From an uncultured Alphaproteobacteria bacterium (lineage in GTDB: Bacteria; Pseudomonadota; Alphaproteobacteria; Micavibrionales; Micavibrionaceae), in the NCBI GenBank assembly GCA_937931645.1, contig CALHAR010000003.1:278952-342951 (forward strand): a stretch of 64,000 nucleotides of DNA. Reading direction: 5' to 3'. This document shows, one piece after another, positions 9,777 to 18,486 of this stretch (positions within the stretch are counted from its first letter, which is position 1; each line of letters begins with the position of its first letter). The notes below the pieces were generated by a model, which made no database searches, had not been told where the DNA came from, and saw nothing but the letters and a program-made list of their open reading frames with translations. The position numbers and the translations under genes are program-made.

Positions 9777-11172
9777 TGAATTCAATTGCAGCCTTTAAAC
9801 GATTCAAAACCTCATCTTTACCCAGCACTTCGGCCACCTGAAACAAAGAAGGGGACTTATCCGTTCCCGTCAAAGCGGCGCGTAAAGGCATCATGACCTT
9901 ACCAAGTTTACCGTCTGCTGCTTCATCAGCCAAAGCGCGGCAAGCGACCTCGATCGTATCATGATTAAATTGATCTAATAGATTAAACTTATCTTCTAAG
10001 CTTTTTAAGATTATTAAGGAATCTTGATTTAGTTGTTTTCGTGCTTTTTCAGTATATTCTATTTTATCCTTCACATAGAGAAGCGATTCATCGGCCAGTT
10101 GAACCAATGTTTTGGCGCGATCTTTAACCCCATCCATACCGTCTAAGAGACGTTTAGAGGTCACATCGTTTAGCTCAATATCATGTTGTTGCTTTAAAAA
10201 GGGAACAACCAAATCAACCAAACGTTGATTATCTGCCACACCAATGTAATGCGCGTTTAAGTTTTCCAGTTTGGCATAATCAAACTTCGCGGCGGATTTA
10301 TTAATACCATTAAAGTCGAATAATTGAACCGCTTCATCCATTGAAATGATCTCATCATCACCGTGCGCCCAGCCAAGTTTAAGCAAATAATTATTAACAG
10401 TTTCAGGAAGGTAGCCTTCGTTCTTAAACTCCTCAACACTGACCGATCCATGACGCTTAGATAACTTGCCACCACTAGGGCCATGAATAAGCGGTAAATG
10501 CGCGTAGCTCGGCTTATCCCAACCGAGCAAGTCGTAGATAACATTTTGACGGAACGTGTTATTCAAATGATCATCACCGCGAATAACATGGGTTATTCCC
10601 ATATCATGGTCATCAACAACCACCGCCAACATATAAGTCGGCGTGCCGTCACTGCGTAAGATGATCATGTCATCAAGCTGCTTGTTTTCAACTTTCACAT
10701 CACCTTGCACTTCATCATGCACCACGGTGCACCCATCGAGCGGCGTTTTGATACGCACAACATAGGGCTGACCTTCTGGATAATCCGTTCTATCACGCCA
10801 CATATTATTATAGGCAACGATGCGGCCTTCTTCTTTCATGTTATCGCGCATAGCCTGTAGCTCTTCGGCGGTGCAATAGCATTTATAGGCATTGCCTGCG
10901 GCCAGCATTTCATTGGCGACATTAATATGGCGTTGCTTATTTGCAAATTGAGATTCTGGCGTATTGTCGTAATCAAGCCCCAACCAATCTAAGCTCGCCA
11001 AAATTGCCTCAACAGCCTCTTCAGAATGACGGGCGCGGTCTGTATCCTCAATACGAAGAACAAACTTACCGCCCTTATTGCGCGCATAAAGATAATTAAA
11101 CAAAGCCGTGCGGGCATTACCGATATGCATCATGCCAGTCGGAGAAGGGGGGAAACGCGTAATAACAGTCAT
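9766..11172 (-). CDS. gltX: Glutamate--tRNA ligase
   Basis: Glutamyl-tRNA synthetase is a class I enzyme that charges tRNA-Glu. The HIGH-type motif is in TRFPPSPTGMMHIGNARTA, the KMSKS-type motif is KLSKRHGSVSVEEF, and the C-terminal anticodon-binding helical domain follows. The frame is open to 11238, but the extra 22 residues are unlike the family and would overlap comEC, which starts on the other strand at 11221. ATG 11172, beginning MTVITRFPP, is the normal start and gives 468 residues. gltX and comEC are divergent with a 48-base gap. Confidence 0.96.
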   Translation of the reverse strand: MTVITRFPPSPTGMMHIGNARTALFNYLYARNKGGKFVLRIEDTDRARHSEEAVEAILASLDWLGLDYDNTPESQFANKQRHINVANEMLAAGNAYKCYCTAEELQAMRDNMKEEGRIVAYNNMWRDRTDYPEGQPYVVRIKTPLDGCTVVHDEVQGDVKVENKQLDDMIILRSDGTPTYMLAVVVDDHDMGITHVIRGDDHLNNTFRQNVIYDLLGWDKPSYAHLPLIHGPSGGKLSKRHGSVSVEEFKNEGYLPETVNNYLLKLGWAHGDDEIISMDEAVQLFDFNGINKSAAKFDYAKLENLNAHYIGVADNQRLVDLVVPFLKQQHDIELNDVTSKRLLDGMDGVKDRAKTLVQLADESLLYVKDKIEYTEKARKQLNQDSLIILKSLEDKFNLLDQFNHDTIEVACRALADEAADGKLGKVMMPLRAALTGTDKSPSLFQVAEVLGKDEVLNRLKAAIEFIEK

Positions 11173-11220
11173 TGGAAAATTCAGCTTTTTGGTTGTTAAT
11201 TTCAGCGTTATAGTGGCGCG

Positions 11221-13356
11221 GTGACGCAGAAAACTCAAGAGATTATCGGGGAGGTACTTTCAGAGCAGAAAAATAACCTTTTTCTGTGGGCACCATTTTG
11301 CTTTACCGTTGGGATTGCTGTTTATTTTGGTTTAAAAGTTGAGCCTTCCTTCTGGGTTGGCGGCAGGCTTACCCTTACATTCTTCGTCACTGTGCTCGGC
11401 CTTATTCGTAGACAAGATGATAACGCGCTTAAGAAACTTGGTTTTCTTTTAAGTATTGGTGGTTTGTTGATGGCGGCAGGGTTTAGCATTGCACAAATAC
11501 GGACAAATTTGGTTCACACGCCAATGTTGGTGAAAAAAATGTCACCCGTGGGTCTTACTGGCACGATTGAGAGTATTGAACCCCTCAGTGAAAAAGACGG
11601 TAGTCGCGTTATTCTTAAACACCTCAACATTGAGCGCCTGAAGCAAGGCGAAACACCACGAAAAATAAGGCTTAAAATACGCAAAGATGACGGTTTAAAA
11701 ACGGGGCAACATATAAGAGTACTCGCAGGATTGAACCCTGCAGGGTCACCCGTCGCCCCAAATGCTTTTGACTTTCAACGTATGGCTTACTTTGATGGTA
11801 TTGGCGCGGTTGGATTTAGTTATAACCAGCCAGAAATTTTAGAGCAGGACCACAATCAAAGGCGTAATAAAGCGTCATGGCTATCAACAATACGTAGTAA
11901 TATTGCTGAACGGATAACAACGCGAACGGAATCGCCACAGCAAGCGATTATCATCGCCCTGATGACAGGGCAACGCGGTGCTATCGACAATCAAGATTGG
12001 GACGCTTTGCGTCAATCGGGCTTGGCACATTTATTGGCAATTTCTGGGCTGCATGTCGGCATGGTCGCAGGGGTTTTATTTTTCTTTTCGCGGTTATTCA
12101 TGGCTTTCTTTCCTGCTCTGGCACTTCATCACCCGATTAAGAAATATGCGGCGATCATTGCACTCATAGGCGCGCTTTTTTACACGTTGGTCGTTGGGGC
12201 AACAATACCGACGCAACGCGCCCTGATGATGACGGGCCTCGTCATGATTGCAATTATCTTTGACCGCTCACCATTTTCTCTTCGGCTTGTGGCGCTCGCC
12301 GCGATGGTAGTTTTATTCTTTTCCCCTGAAAGCCTAACAAGCGTTAGCTTCCAAATGTCATTTGCGGCTGTGGTATCATTAATTTATTTCTATAATTTAA
12401 TCCGTCCTTATTGGTCAGCCGCCCGAAGGCAAGCGGGATTCTTAAGAAAGTTTTTGCTTTATTTCGCGGGAATATCCCTCACCACCATTATCGCGGGAAC
12501 AGCAACAGGGTTGTTTTCACTCTATCATTTCCAAAATTACGCGGCCTATGGATTGCTCTCCAACATCGTTGCCGTGCCGTTAATGGGGGCTGCCATCATG
12601 CCGTTAATCGTATTGAGTTATGTCTTAATGCCATTGGGGTTAGAGGCATTTCCGCTTTCCTTTGTGGAATGGGGCGTCGGGTGGGTACTGGCCACTGCAC
12701 ACTGGACAGCAAACCTTGAAGGCGCGGTCTGGCATATTCCTGCATGGCCACAATGGATTTTTATTCTCATGGTTTGTTGTGCTTGGTTTTGGATTGTATG
12801 GAAGGGGCGTTTAAAGCTCATTATTTTACCGGTTTTTATTATTCTAGTTGGCTTAACTTCTATTTATAAACAAGCTAATATCTTAATTTCTTCAAAAGTT
12901 GATTTAATCGCGATAGATAACAAAAGCGGGTCACTTTGGCTATCAACGGGGCGTAAAGACCGTTATACTGCCGACCAATGGATGAGGCTGAATGGACAAG
13001 CCGGACAGAAAAAATTGACGTGGCCGAAAGAGGGAACCGTCGATGGTTTCCCTTTAACTTGTGGTCAATATGGGTGTCGCGGAGACATAGAAGGACATAA
13101 AATTTCAATCGCGTTCAATAACAAAGCCTGGAAGGAAGATTGTAACTGGGCAGATATTGTTATTTCAAAAGAACCTGTTCCTTATAAAGCGTGCAAAGCC
13201 AAAACCGTCATAGACTTCTTTGATGTCTGGCGTGAGGGAAATCATGCTATCTGGCTCGCCCCCAATAAAGTTAAGGTTAAGACCGTAGAAGAACAACGCG
13301 GCCTGCGCCCTTGGACACAAACAGCGGCGAATAGAAAGTTTAGCAAGAAAAATTAA
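11221..13356 (+). CDS. comEC: ComEC/Rec2 family DNA-uptake channel protein
   Basis: ComEC forms the inner-membrane channel that carries single-stranded DNA into the cytoplasm during natural transformation. The 711 residues contain an N-terminal periplasmic region (DUF4131-like, about 60-200). The polytopic Competence domain (about 220-540) carries the signature SGLAHLLAISGLHVGMVAG. The C-terminal region shows none of the metallo-beta-lactamase HxHxDH residues found in full-length ComEC, so the nuclease-like domain is missing or degenerate, as in many alphaproteobacterial homologues. The start is GTG at 11221. Its TAA overlaps the lexA stop on the other strand by 4 bases. Confidence 0.9.
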   Translation: MTQKTQEIIGEVLSEQKNNLFLWAPFCFTVGIAVYFGLKVEPSFWVGGRLTLTFFVTVLGLIRRQDDNALKKLGFLLSIGGLLMAAGFSIAQIRTNLVHTPMLVKKMSPVGLTGTIESIEPLSEKDGSRVILKHLNIERLKQGETPRKIRLKIRKDDGLKTGQHIRVLAGLNPAGSPVAPNAFDFQRMAYFDGIGAVGFSYNQPEILEQDHNQRRNKASWLSTIRSNIAERITTRTESPQQAIIIALMTGQRGAIDNQDWDALRQSGLAHLLAISGLHVGMVAGVLFFFSRLFMAFFPALALHHPIKKYAAIIALIGALFYTLVVGATIPTQRALMMTGLVMIAIIFDRSPFSLRLVALAAMVVLFFSPESLTSVSFQMSFAAVVSLIYFYNLIRPYWSAARRQAGFLRKFLLYFAGISLTTIIAGTATGLFSLYHFQNYAAYGLLSNIVAVPLMGAAIMPLIVLSYVLMPLGLEAFPLSFVEWGVGWVLATAHWTANLEGAVWHIPAWPQWIFILMVCCAWFWIVWKGRLKLIILPVFIILVGLTSIYKQANILISSKVDLIAIDNKSGSLWLSTGRKDRYTADQWMRLNGQAGQKKLTWPKEGTVDGFPLTCGQYGCRGDIEGHKISIAFNNKAWKEDCNWADIVISKEPVPYKACKAKTVIDFFDVWREGNHAIWLAPNKVKVKTVEEQRGLRPWTQTAANRKFSKKN

Positions 13357-14003
13357 TGATAAGTCCGAATGAGGCTGGCTAATTTTCCTTGGATTTGTAC
13401 TTGCTCTGGTGCGTAGGTTTGTTCTTGGAAGTCGTCATTTTCCGGAACGAGAATGACCTGACCATTTTTACGCTTCAGGCGTTTTAGCGTCACTTCTTCA
13501 CCATCAACAAGGGCAACAACAATATCCCCATCATTGGCTTGATCCGTTTTTTTGATAATGACAGTATCGCCATCATTAATACCCGCTTGAATCATCGACT
13601 CGCCATCAACCTCCAAAGCATAATGATCACCATTGCCAATCATAGAAGGGGGAATGTCAACAGACCCATTTTCATCACGGATAGCCTCAATCGGTGACCC
13701 CGCCGCAATACGCCCATAAAGAGGAATCGATTGAAGGTCAGAAATAACAGTCGCACTGGGAATAGACGAAGAAGGCTCTGGGTTATAGCCTTCGGGTAGA
13801 CGTTTTACTTCCAACGCCCGCGCGCGGTTTGGCAAACGCTCTAAATAACCGCGTTCAACCAACGCCGTAATAAGACGATGAATACCTGATTTAGACTTTA
13901 AGCCCAAAGCCTCACGCATTTCATCAAAAGAGGGGGCAATCTCACCCGCCTGCATACGGTCATTAATAAGCAATAGCAGCTCGCGCTGTTTCTTTGTAAG
14001 CAT
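13353..14003 (-). CDS. lexA: LexA, SOS-response repressor and self-cleaving protease
   Basis: LexA represses SOS genes and is inactivated by RecA-stimulated self-cleavage. The N-terminal winged helix (about 1-65: LTKKQRELLLLINDRM, SKSGIHRLITALVERGYLERL) is followed by the cleavage site A101-G102 in GRIAAGSP. The catalytic dyad is Ser136 (LEVDGESMIQAGI) and Lys174 (EEVTLKRLKR). The length of 216 fits the family. Just upstream are three GTTC half-sites with 7-base spacing, the alphaproteobacterial LexA operator, so it is probably autoregulated independently of trpC. It lies downstream of trpC and is convergent with comEC. Confidence 0.97.
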   Translation of the reverse strand: MLTKKQRELLLLINDRMQAGEIAPSFDEMREALGLKSKSGIHRLITALVERGYLERLPNRARALEVKRLPEGYNPEPSSSIPSATVISDLQSIPLYGRIAAGSPIEAIRDENGSVDIPPSMIGNGDHYALEVDGESMIQAGINDGDTVIIKKTDQANDGDIVVALVDGEEVTLKRLKRKNGQVILVPENDDFQEQTYAPEQVQIQGKLASLIRTYH

Positions 14004-14038
14004 TAGTTATCCTTCATTTTTAGTAGAATCAATAAATT

Positions 14039-14064
14039 GTTCACCTATAGTTCTACGTTAGTTC
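14039..14064 (-). promoter_or_regulatory. LexA operator: triple GTTC direct repeat (SOS box)
   Basis: On the plus strand GTTC occurs at 14039-14042, 14050-14053 and 14061-14064, always separated by exactly 7 bases, so two overlapping GTTC-N7-GTTC boxes are formed. This direct repeat is the known LexA site of alphaproteobacteria. It is 36 bases upstream of the lexA ATG and touches the trpC stop codon (14058-14060). Confidence 0.85.
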
Positions 14065-14846
14065 TTGTTTGGTGTCAACAATTCCTTTACGGCTACGCCA
14101 ATATCATCTTGACGCATCAAGCTTTCCCCAACCAGAAAAGCGCTGTAGCCTGCGGCTTCAAAACGCTGGATATCGTCATTTTGATTAATACCACTTTCGG
14201 CAACCCGAAGCACATTGCTAGGCATCATTGACGAAAGGTTTAAACCTGTTTGCAAATCAACATCCAATGTTTTGAGGTTACGGTTATTAACCCCAACCAT
14301 TTGCGGATTGAATTTTAGGGCACGCATAAGCTCTTCCTCATCATGCACCTCAACCAGAACATCCATGCCGAGGGAGCTGGCAAGGGCGTAAAAATCACTG
14401 GCTTGAGAATCGGACAAACAGGCCATAATCAACAAGACGCAATCTGCCCCTAAAACGCGTGACTCGTAAATTTGATATTCATCAATCATGAAATCTTTTC
14501 GCAACATCGGTAGAGCGACAGCATCACGGATTCTTGTAAAATATTCGTCTGAGCCTTGGAAGTAGGGTTCATCGGTCAGAACGGATAAACAACTCGCGCC
14601 ATGCGTCTCATACTGCGTGGCAATATCGACAGGGTCAAAATCTTGACGGATAACTCCCTTACTGGGTGATGCTTTTTTGACCTCCGCAATAAGAGCCACT
14701 TTCTTTTGCTTTAAAGTATTTATAAATCCGCGTGTTTTATCTTGATCCTCAAGTAAAACCTTAAGATTATTAAGAGATTGAACACGCATTTTAGCATCAA
14801 TATGATCGCGTTTATCGGCGCAGATTTTTGTTAGAACATCGCTCAT
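14058..14846 (-). CDS. trpC: Indole-3-glycerol phosphate synthase
   Basis: TrpC closes the indole ring from carboxyphenylamino-deoxyribulose phosphate in tryptophan synthesis. The 262 residues form a single TIM barrel. Visible motifs are LIAEVKKASPSKGVIRQDF (phosphate and catalytic Lys region), LRKDFMIDEYQIYE, VGVNNRNLKTLDVD and VAESGI. No TrpF fusion is present. The start overlaps the trpD stop by 4 bases (ATGA), so the two are coupled. In many alphaproteobacteria moaC and moeA follow trpC; here lexA follows directly. Confidence 0.97.
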   Translation of the reverse strand: MSDVLTKICADKRDHIDAKMRVQSLNNLKVLLEDQDKTRGFINTLKQKKVALIAEVKKASPSKGVIRQDFDPVDIATQYETHGASCLSVLTDEPYFQGSDEYFTRIRDAVALPMLRKDFMIDEYQIYESRVLGADCVLLIMACLSDSQASDFYALASSLGMDVLVEVHDEEELMRALKFNPQMVGVNNRNLKTLDVDLQTGLNLSSMMPSNVLRVAESGINQNDDIQRFEAAGYSAFLVGESLMRQDDIGVAVKELLTPNKN

Positions 14847-15868
14847 GATACTTCTTTCGTAAAGGCAATATAGCTTTCTAATACTTGTTTAGCCGCCCCA
14901 TTATCAATGGCTTTTGCGGCCATAGTTACCCCATCAACCATAGTTTTAACCTTACCATTAATATTCAAAACTGCCGATGTATTTGCCAAAACAATATCAC
15001 GATAGGCACTTGGTTCACCATTTAAAAGACCCGTCATTGCATCAGCATTTTCTTGCGCGTTACCGCCCAACAGCCCATCAACAGAGGTGATTTTCAAACC
15101 AAAATCTTCGGGTGAAATTGTTTTTTCAGTTATTTGACCATTATCTAAAATCGCGACATCTGTTTTATCTGTGGTTGTGATTTCATCCAAACCATCACGA
15201 CCATGGACGATCCATGCGCGAGTCGTTCCTAAGTTATTAAGAACCTCCGCCATCGGGCGTAACCATTTTTTATCAAACACACCTATAAGTTGAAACTTTG
15301 TTCCCGCAGGGTTGGCGAGGGGGCCAAGTAAATTAAAGATAGTCCGAAAACCAAGCGCTTTACGAACAGGCATCACGTGTTTCATCGCTGTATGATGATG
15401 AGGCGCCATGAGGAAGCAGAAATTGAATTTCTCAAGGGCGGTTTCAAGGTGAGTGGGTGATACATCAAGGTTTACGCCCAGAGCCTCCAGCACGTCAGCC
15501 GCACCAGATTTAGAGCTAGCGGCGCGGTTACCATGTTTTGCGATAGGCACGCCGCAGGCCGCAGATACTAAAGCCACAGCCGTTGACACATTATATGTCC
15601 CAACGCCATCACCACCAGTGCCGCAGCAATCAAGAGCCTTATCAGGAGCCGTAATAGCGCTCGCCATTTCACGCATAATACGGGCGGCCCCCGTTATCTC
15701 TGAAACAGATTCACCGCGCTCTGCCAGACCTGTCAACAAAGACGCGATTTGATCGTCATTGGCGTTTCCACTCATGACATCACGCATCACAAATTCCATT
15801 TCTTTTTCTGTTAAAACAGAACCTTGTGATATTTTATTAATGGCAGAATCTAAAAGGGTCATATGCAC
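14843..15868 (-). CDS. trpD: Anthranilate phosphoribosyltransferase
   Basis: TrpD transfers phosphoribose from PRPP to anthranilate. The 341 residues show the PRPP-binding motif DCCGTGGDGVGTYNVST, the anthranilate-binding segment KHGNRAASSKSGAADVLEALG, and MAPHHHTAMKHVMPVRKALG with the arginine contacts. The reading frame starts at ATG 15868 (MHM); the ATG two codons later (15862) is equally possible. It ends within the trpC start and lies 12 bases after the trpG stop codon in a trpG-trpD-trpC run. Confidence 0.97.
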   Translation of the reverse strand: MHMTLLDSAINKISQGSVLTEKEMEFVMRDVMSGNANDDQIASLLTGLAERGESVSEITGAARIMREMASAITAPDKALDCCGTGGDGVGTYNVSTAVALVSAACGVPIAKHGNRAASSKSGAADVLEALGVNLDVSPTHLETALEKFNFCFLMAPHHHTAMKHVMPVRKALGFRTIFNLLGPLANPAGTKFQLIGVFDKKWLRPMAEVLNNLGTTRAWIVHGRDGLDEITTTDKTDVAILDNGQITEKTISPEDFGLKITSVDGLLGGNAQENADAMTGLLNGEPSAYRDIVLANTSAVLNINGKVKTMVDGVTMAAKAIDNGAAKQVLESYIAFTKEVS

Positions 15869-15880
15869 CGATACTCTATG

Positions 15881-16447
15881 TTAAATGACGTCTAAAAAGT
15901 TTTTGAGCATATCATGGCCATGATTGGTTGCGATGCTTTCAGGGTGGAATTGAACCCCGTGAATAGGCTTAGTTTTATGCTGTACACCCATGATAACCCC
16001 ATCACCAGTTTTGGCCGTTACCTCTAAACAATCAGGCAGGGTGCTCGGATCAATCGTCAGTGAGTGATAACGGGTGGCTTCAAACTTATTTGGCAAGTCT
16101 TTAAAGACGCTTTGGCCGTCATGGTGAATTTCTGACGTTTTTCCATGCATAGGGGCAATACGCACAATATCCCCACCAAAAACCTGACCAATGGCCTGAT
16201 GTCCCAAACACACACCGAAAAGCGGCATGTCTTGCTCTGCGGCTTCATTGATAACATCAAGGCAAATCCCTGCATGGTCTGGATCACTTGGCCCAGGGGA
16301 GATAACAATAGCTTTAGGTTTCAGGTCAAACACAGCCTTCACTTCAATTTGGTCATTGCGATAGACGGAAGTTTCCGCGCCCAAATCACCAAAATATTGA
16401 ACGAGGTTATAGGTGAAGCTGTCATAGTTATCAATAAGCACAATCAT
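15881..16447 (-). CDS. trpG: Anthranilate synthase glutamine amidotransferase component
   Basis: TrpG supplies ammonia from glutamine to TrpE. It is a class I glutamine amidotransferase, with the nucleophile Cys80 in FGVCLGHQAIGQVFGGD and the His/Glu of the triad in GVQFHPESI. The product opens with IVLIDNYDSFTYNLVQYFG, the usual TrpG start. The frame is open to 16501, but ATG 16447 matches the family start and gives 188 residues. trpE is on the same strand about 2 kb upstream, separated from trpG by two plus-strand genes, so the two subunits of one enzyme are in different transcription units. Confidence 0.96.
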   Translation of the reverse strand: MIVLIDNYDSFTYNLVQYFGDLGAETSVYRNDQIEVKAVFDLKPKAIVISPGPSDPDHAGICLDVINEAAEQDMPLFGVCLGHQAIGQVFGGDIVRIAPMHGKTSEIHHDGQSVFKDLPNKFEATRYHSLTIDPSTLPDCLEVTAKTGDGVIMGVQHKTKPIHGVQFHPESIATNHGHDMLKNFLDVI

Positions 16448-16505
16448 GCCAATAGTTATGCCGTGAGAGTAGACGGAAAGCAAGTCTGTTGCTAGAATCA
16501 ACCTT

Positions 16506-17828
16506 ATGAGTCAAAAGAAAACGCACCGACAATCGCACCGACAATCACATCGGCCGTCACATCGACAAGTTAACCCGCACAAGCCAAAAAGAAACTTGAA
16601 GGATTACATCAAGTTTATGGCCGTTGCAGTTTTGATTATCTTCCTGATTGATTATGTGGTTTTCAAAGGTGAGCGGCCTTATATCAATAAAATAAAGCAA
16701 GATTATTATGCCGAACAAGCGGCGCAAGATAAGGCCATTGAAGAGGCCTTACCACCCAAAGTTGTTTTTCCAGAAACGGGTGAAGAGTATTTTGAAGCGC
16801 CAGAACTGATTTTAAAAGACGAGCAATCTTTGTTGCGTGAGAAGAAATTCAACATCACCAAGCTAACACCTGAAGACGTTACACCCAAAAATATAATTCC
16901 TAAAATTAAACCCAAAAACAAACAGAAGCAAAAGCTTAAATCAAAAGTCAGCAAATCGACAAAGAAAACGTTTACAGGCGGCAAACCCAAAATTGCGATT
17001 GTGATTGATGATGTTGGTATGAATATAAAACAAAGCCGTGCGGCGATTAACTTGCCTGCCGAGGTTACCTTGGCGATGTTGCCCTATGCCGAAACGGTGC
17101 GCGCGCTGGCAAAAGAAGCAAAGAGCAGGGGGCATGAGCTGATTATCCATACCCCCATGGAAGCCATGAGCGCGAATGTCCCTTTAGGGTCAATGGCTTT
17201 ACGGAGTGATATGGAGCCTGCCGCGCTGAAGGCTGAATTTAATAAAATAGCCAACAGCTTTGAAGGTTATATCGGGGTGAACAACCATATGGGTAGTCGT
17301 CTGACCCAAGATGATAGAGCCATGAAAGTGTTGATGCGAGAATTGGCTAAGCGTGATTTATTCTTCCTTGATTCAAAAACCATCGGCAGCTCCATCGCCG
17401 CCGACACAGCGCAGGCCTATAACATCCCTAATGCGACGCGTGATGTCTTCCTCGATCATGAAGACTCGCCTGAATTCTTAACCAATGCGCTTAAAAAAGC
17501 AGAGAAAATTGCAAAACGAACAGGGTCAGCGATTGCGATTGGTCACCCTAAAGCCGTCACCATGGCCGCGCTTAATAAATGGATATCAACATTAGAGAGC
17601 AGGGGGTTTGAACTTGTTCCGCTCAGCACGCTTATCAATAACCCGTCTGTTAATCCACCTAAAAAATCTGTAGTGAAGGCCGCCGCTAAGGCGCAAACAA
17701 AGGCAGAAGATATAGAAAAAGTTAAAGAAATAGAGCCTGCAGCAGGGGAGATATCAAGCCTAATCAAGAAAATCCAAATGGTGAAAACAGAAACAAGCCT
17801 ACCGCCTATCTCTTATCCTGCAGAGTAA
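16506..17828 (+). CDS. Divergent polysaccharide deacetylase family protein (YibQ-like)
   Basis: This is a membrane-anchored protein of the divergent polysaccharide deacetylase family (DUF610/YibQ), whose members are linked to the cell envelope; the exact substrate is unknown. The 440 residues start with a basic His/Arg/Ser repeat (QSHRQSHRPSHRQ, about 7-21). A single transmembrane helix follows (about 34-52, FMAVAVLIIFLIDYVVF), then a charged K/P-rich linker and the catalytic-type domain (about 160-380). That domain contains PKIAIVIDDVGMN, LIIHTPMEAM, GVNNHMGSRLT and AIAIGHPKAVT. The Lys/Glu-rich C-terminal tail is not part of the domain. The ATG is divergent from trpG, 58 bases away. Confidence 0.82.
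   Translation: MSQKKTHRQSHRQSHRPSHRQVNPHKPKRNLKDYIKFMAVAVLIIFLIDYVVFKGERPYINKIKQDYYAEQAAQDKAIEEALPPKVVFPETGEEYFEAPELILKDEQSLLREKKFNITKLTPEDVTPKNIIPKIKPKNKQKQKLKSKVSKSTKKTFTGGKPKIAIVIDDVGMNIKQSRAAINLPAEVTLAMLPYAETVRALAKEAKSRGHELIIHTPMEAMSANVPLGSMALRSDMEPAALKAEFNKIANSFEGYIGVNNHMGSRLTQDDRAMKVLMRELAKRDLFFLDSKTIGSSIAADTAQAYNIPNATRDVFLDHEDSPEFLTNALKKAEKIAKRTGSAIAIGHPKAVTMAALNKWISTLESRGFELVPLSTLINNPSVNPPKKSVVKAAAKAQTKAEDIEKVKEIEPAAGEISSLIKKIQMVKTETSLPPISYPAE
16518..16570 (+). repeat. 12-bp tandem repeat in the 5' end of the YibQ-like gene
   Basis: About four imperfect copies of a 12-base unit of the form CACCGACAATCG/A lie in frame and encode repeated (S)HRQ units, giving a cytoplasmic His/Arg-rich N-terminal tail before the membrane helix. 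Copies differ by a few bases. In-frame multiples of 12 allow length changes without frameshift. Confidence 0.55.
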
Positions 17829-17875
17829 ATTTATAGCGGTTAAAGTTTTCTGATAAAACAGGAATGTTGGCACTA

Positions 17876-17915
17876 CCTATATTTTATGGATAATAACCTC
17901 CATTGTTAATATAGG
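17876..17915 (+). promoter_or_regulatory. AU-rich leader hairpin covering the ribosome binding site of the 17926 gene
   Basis: CCTATATT (17876-17883) is the exact inverse complement of AATATAGG (17908-17915), with an inner ATGG/CCAT pair closing a 10-base loop. The 3' arm contains the AGG of the AGGAG ribosome binding site (17913-17917) of the ATG at 17926. Folding would hide the site, as in RNA thermometers or other translational switches. This is inferred from base pairing only. Confidence 0.4.
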
Positions 17916-17925
17916 AGATCAAAGA

Positions 17926-18483
17926 ATGACTAATACTTCGACGTTACGAGACTTAGCCAATTCAAGAGAACAACGTAAGCAAGATAGTATTTCCTTTGGG
18001 TTTAGCAGATTAATCAACGATCCTTTCAGAACACAATTGGCCATAAAAGATGGGACTGATATTAAGGTTACATTTAACGGCGCCAATCCATCTAGTTTAC
18101 TTTCAAAAGTTAAGAGAATGTTTTTTCCTGTTGCTGTTCCTAATTTAACCCCTGAAGATATTTTAGATAATCTAAAGTTTAAAGATTATCAAAAGATGAT
18201 GAAACGTGAAGGATTCGATGTAGACGTTAATACAGTAACTTCATTCAGTGCAGACGAAGCCCTTACTTCAAAAATAATGACTGGAATTGGCATTACTGCT
18301 GTAGGAGCAACAGCTGCTATCATAGCTACTTCAGATACCAATAGCGATGCTCAAAACCTAGGAGGGGTGTTTACCCTTTTATTCTCAACCTTTGCTATAC
18401 CAGGCGTGGGTTCACATCACCCAGCGCAATGTACTCTAAGGCTTACACCAACTGAAAAAGGACCAGCCCCTAAAAATATTTAA
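17926..18483 (+). CDS. Hypothetical protein with a C-terminal membrane segment
   Basis: I do not recognise a family. The 185-residue product has a polar N-terminal half (about 1-115, including LTPEDILDNLKFKDYQKMMKR). Small hydrophobic segments follow at about 122-145 (IMTGIGITAVGATAAIIA) and 150-165 (GGVFTLLFSTFAIPGVG), which could span or associate with a membrane. There is no signal peptide. A good AGGAG site lies 9 bases before ATG 17926 but falls in a predicted hairpin. It is A+T-rich compared with its neighbours, ends 3 bases from the convergent trpE stop, and lies between trpG and trpE on the opposite strand, suggesting an inserted gene. Confidence 0.65.
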   Translation: MTNTSTLRDLANSREQRKQDSISFGFSRLINDPFRTQLAIKDGTDIKVTFNGANPSSLLSKVKRMFFPVAVPNLTPEDILDNLKFKDYQKMMKREGFDVDVNTVTSFSADEALTSKIMTGIGITAVGATAAIIATSDTNSDAQNLGGVFTLLFSTFAIPGVGSHHPAQCTLRLTPTEKGPAPKNI

Positions 18484-18486
18484 AGT

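Noticed and set aside
11173..11238. Longer N-terminal form of GltX from the ATG at 11238
   Set aside because: It would overlap the comEC start on the other strand, and adds residues that precede the normal TRFPPSPTG opening.
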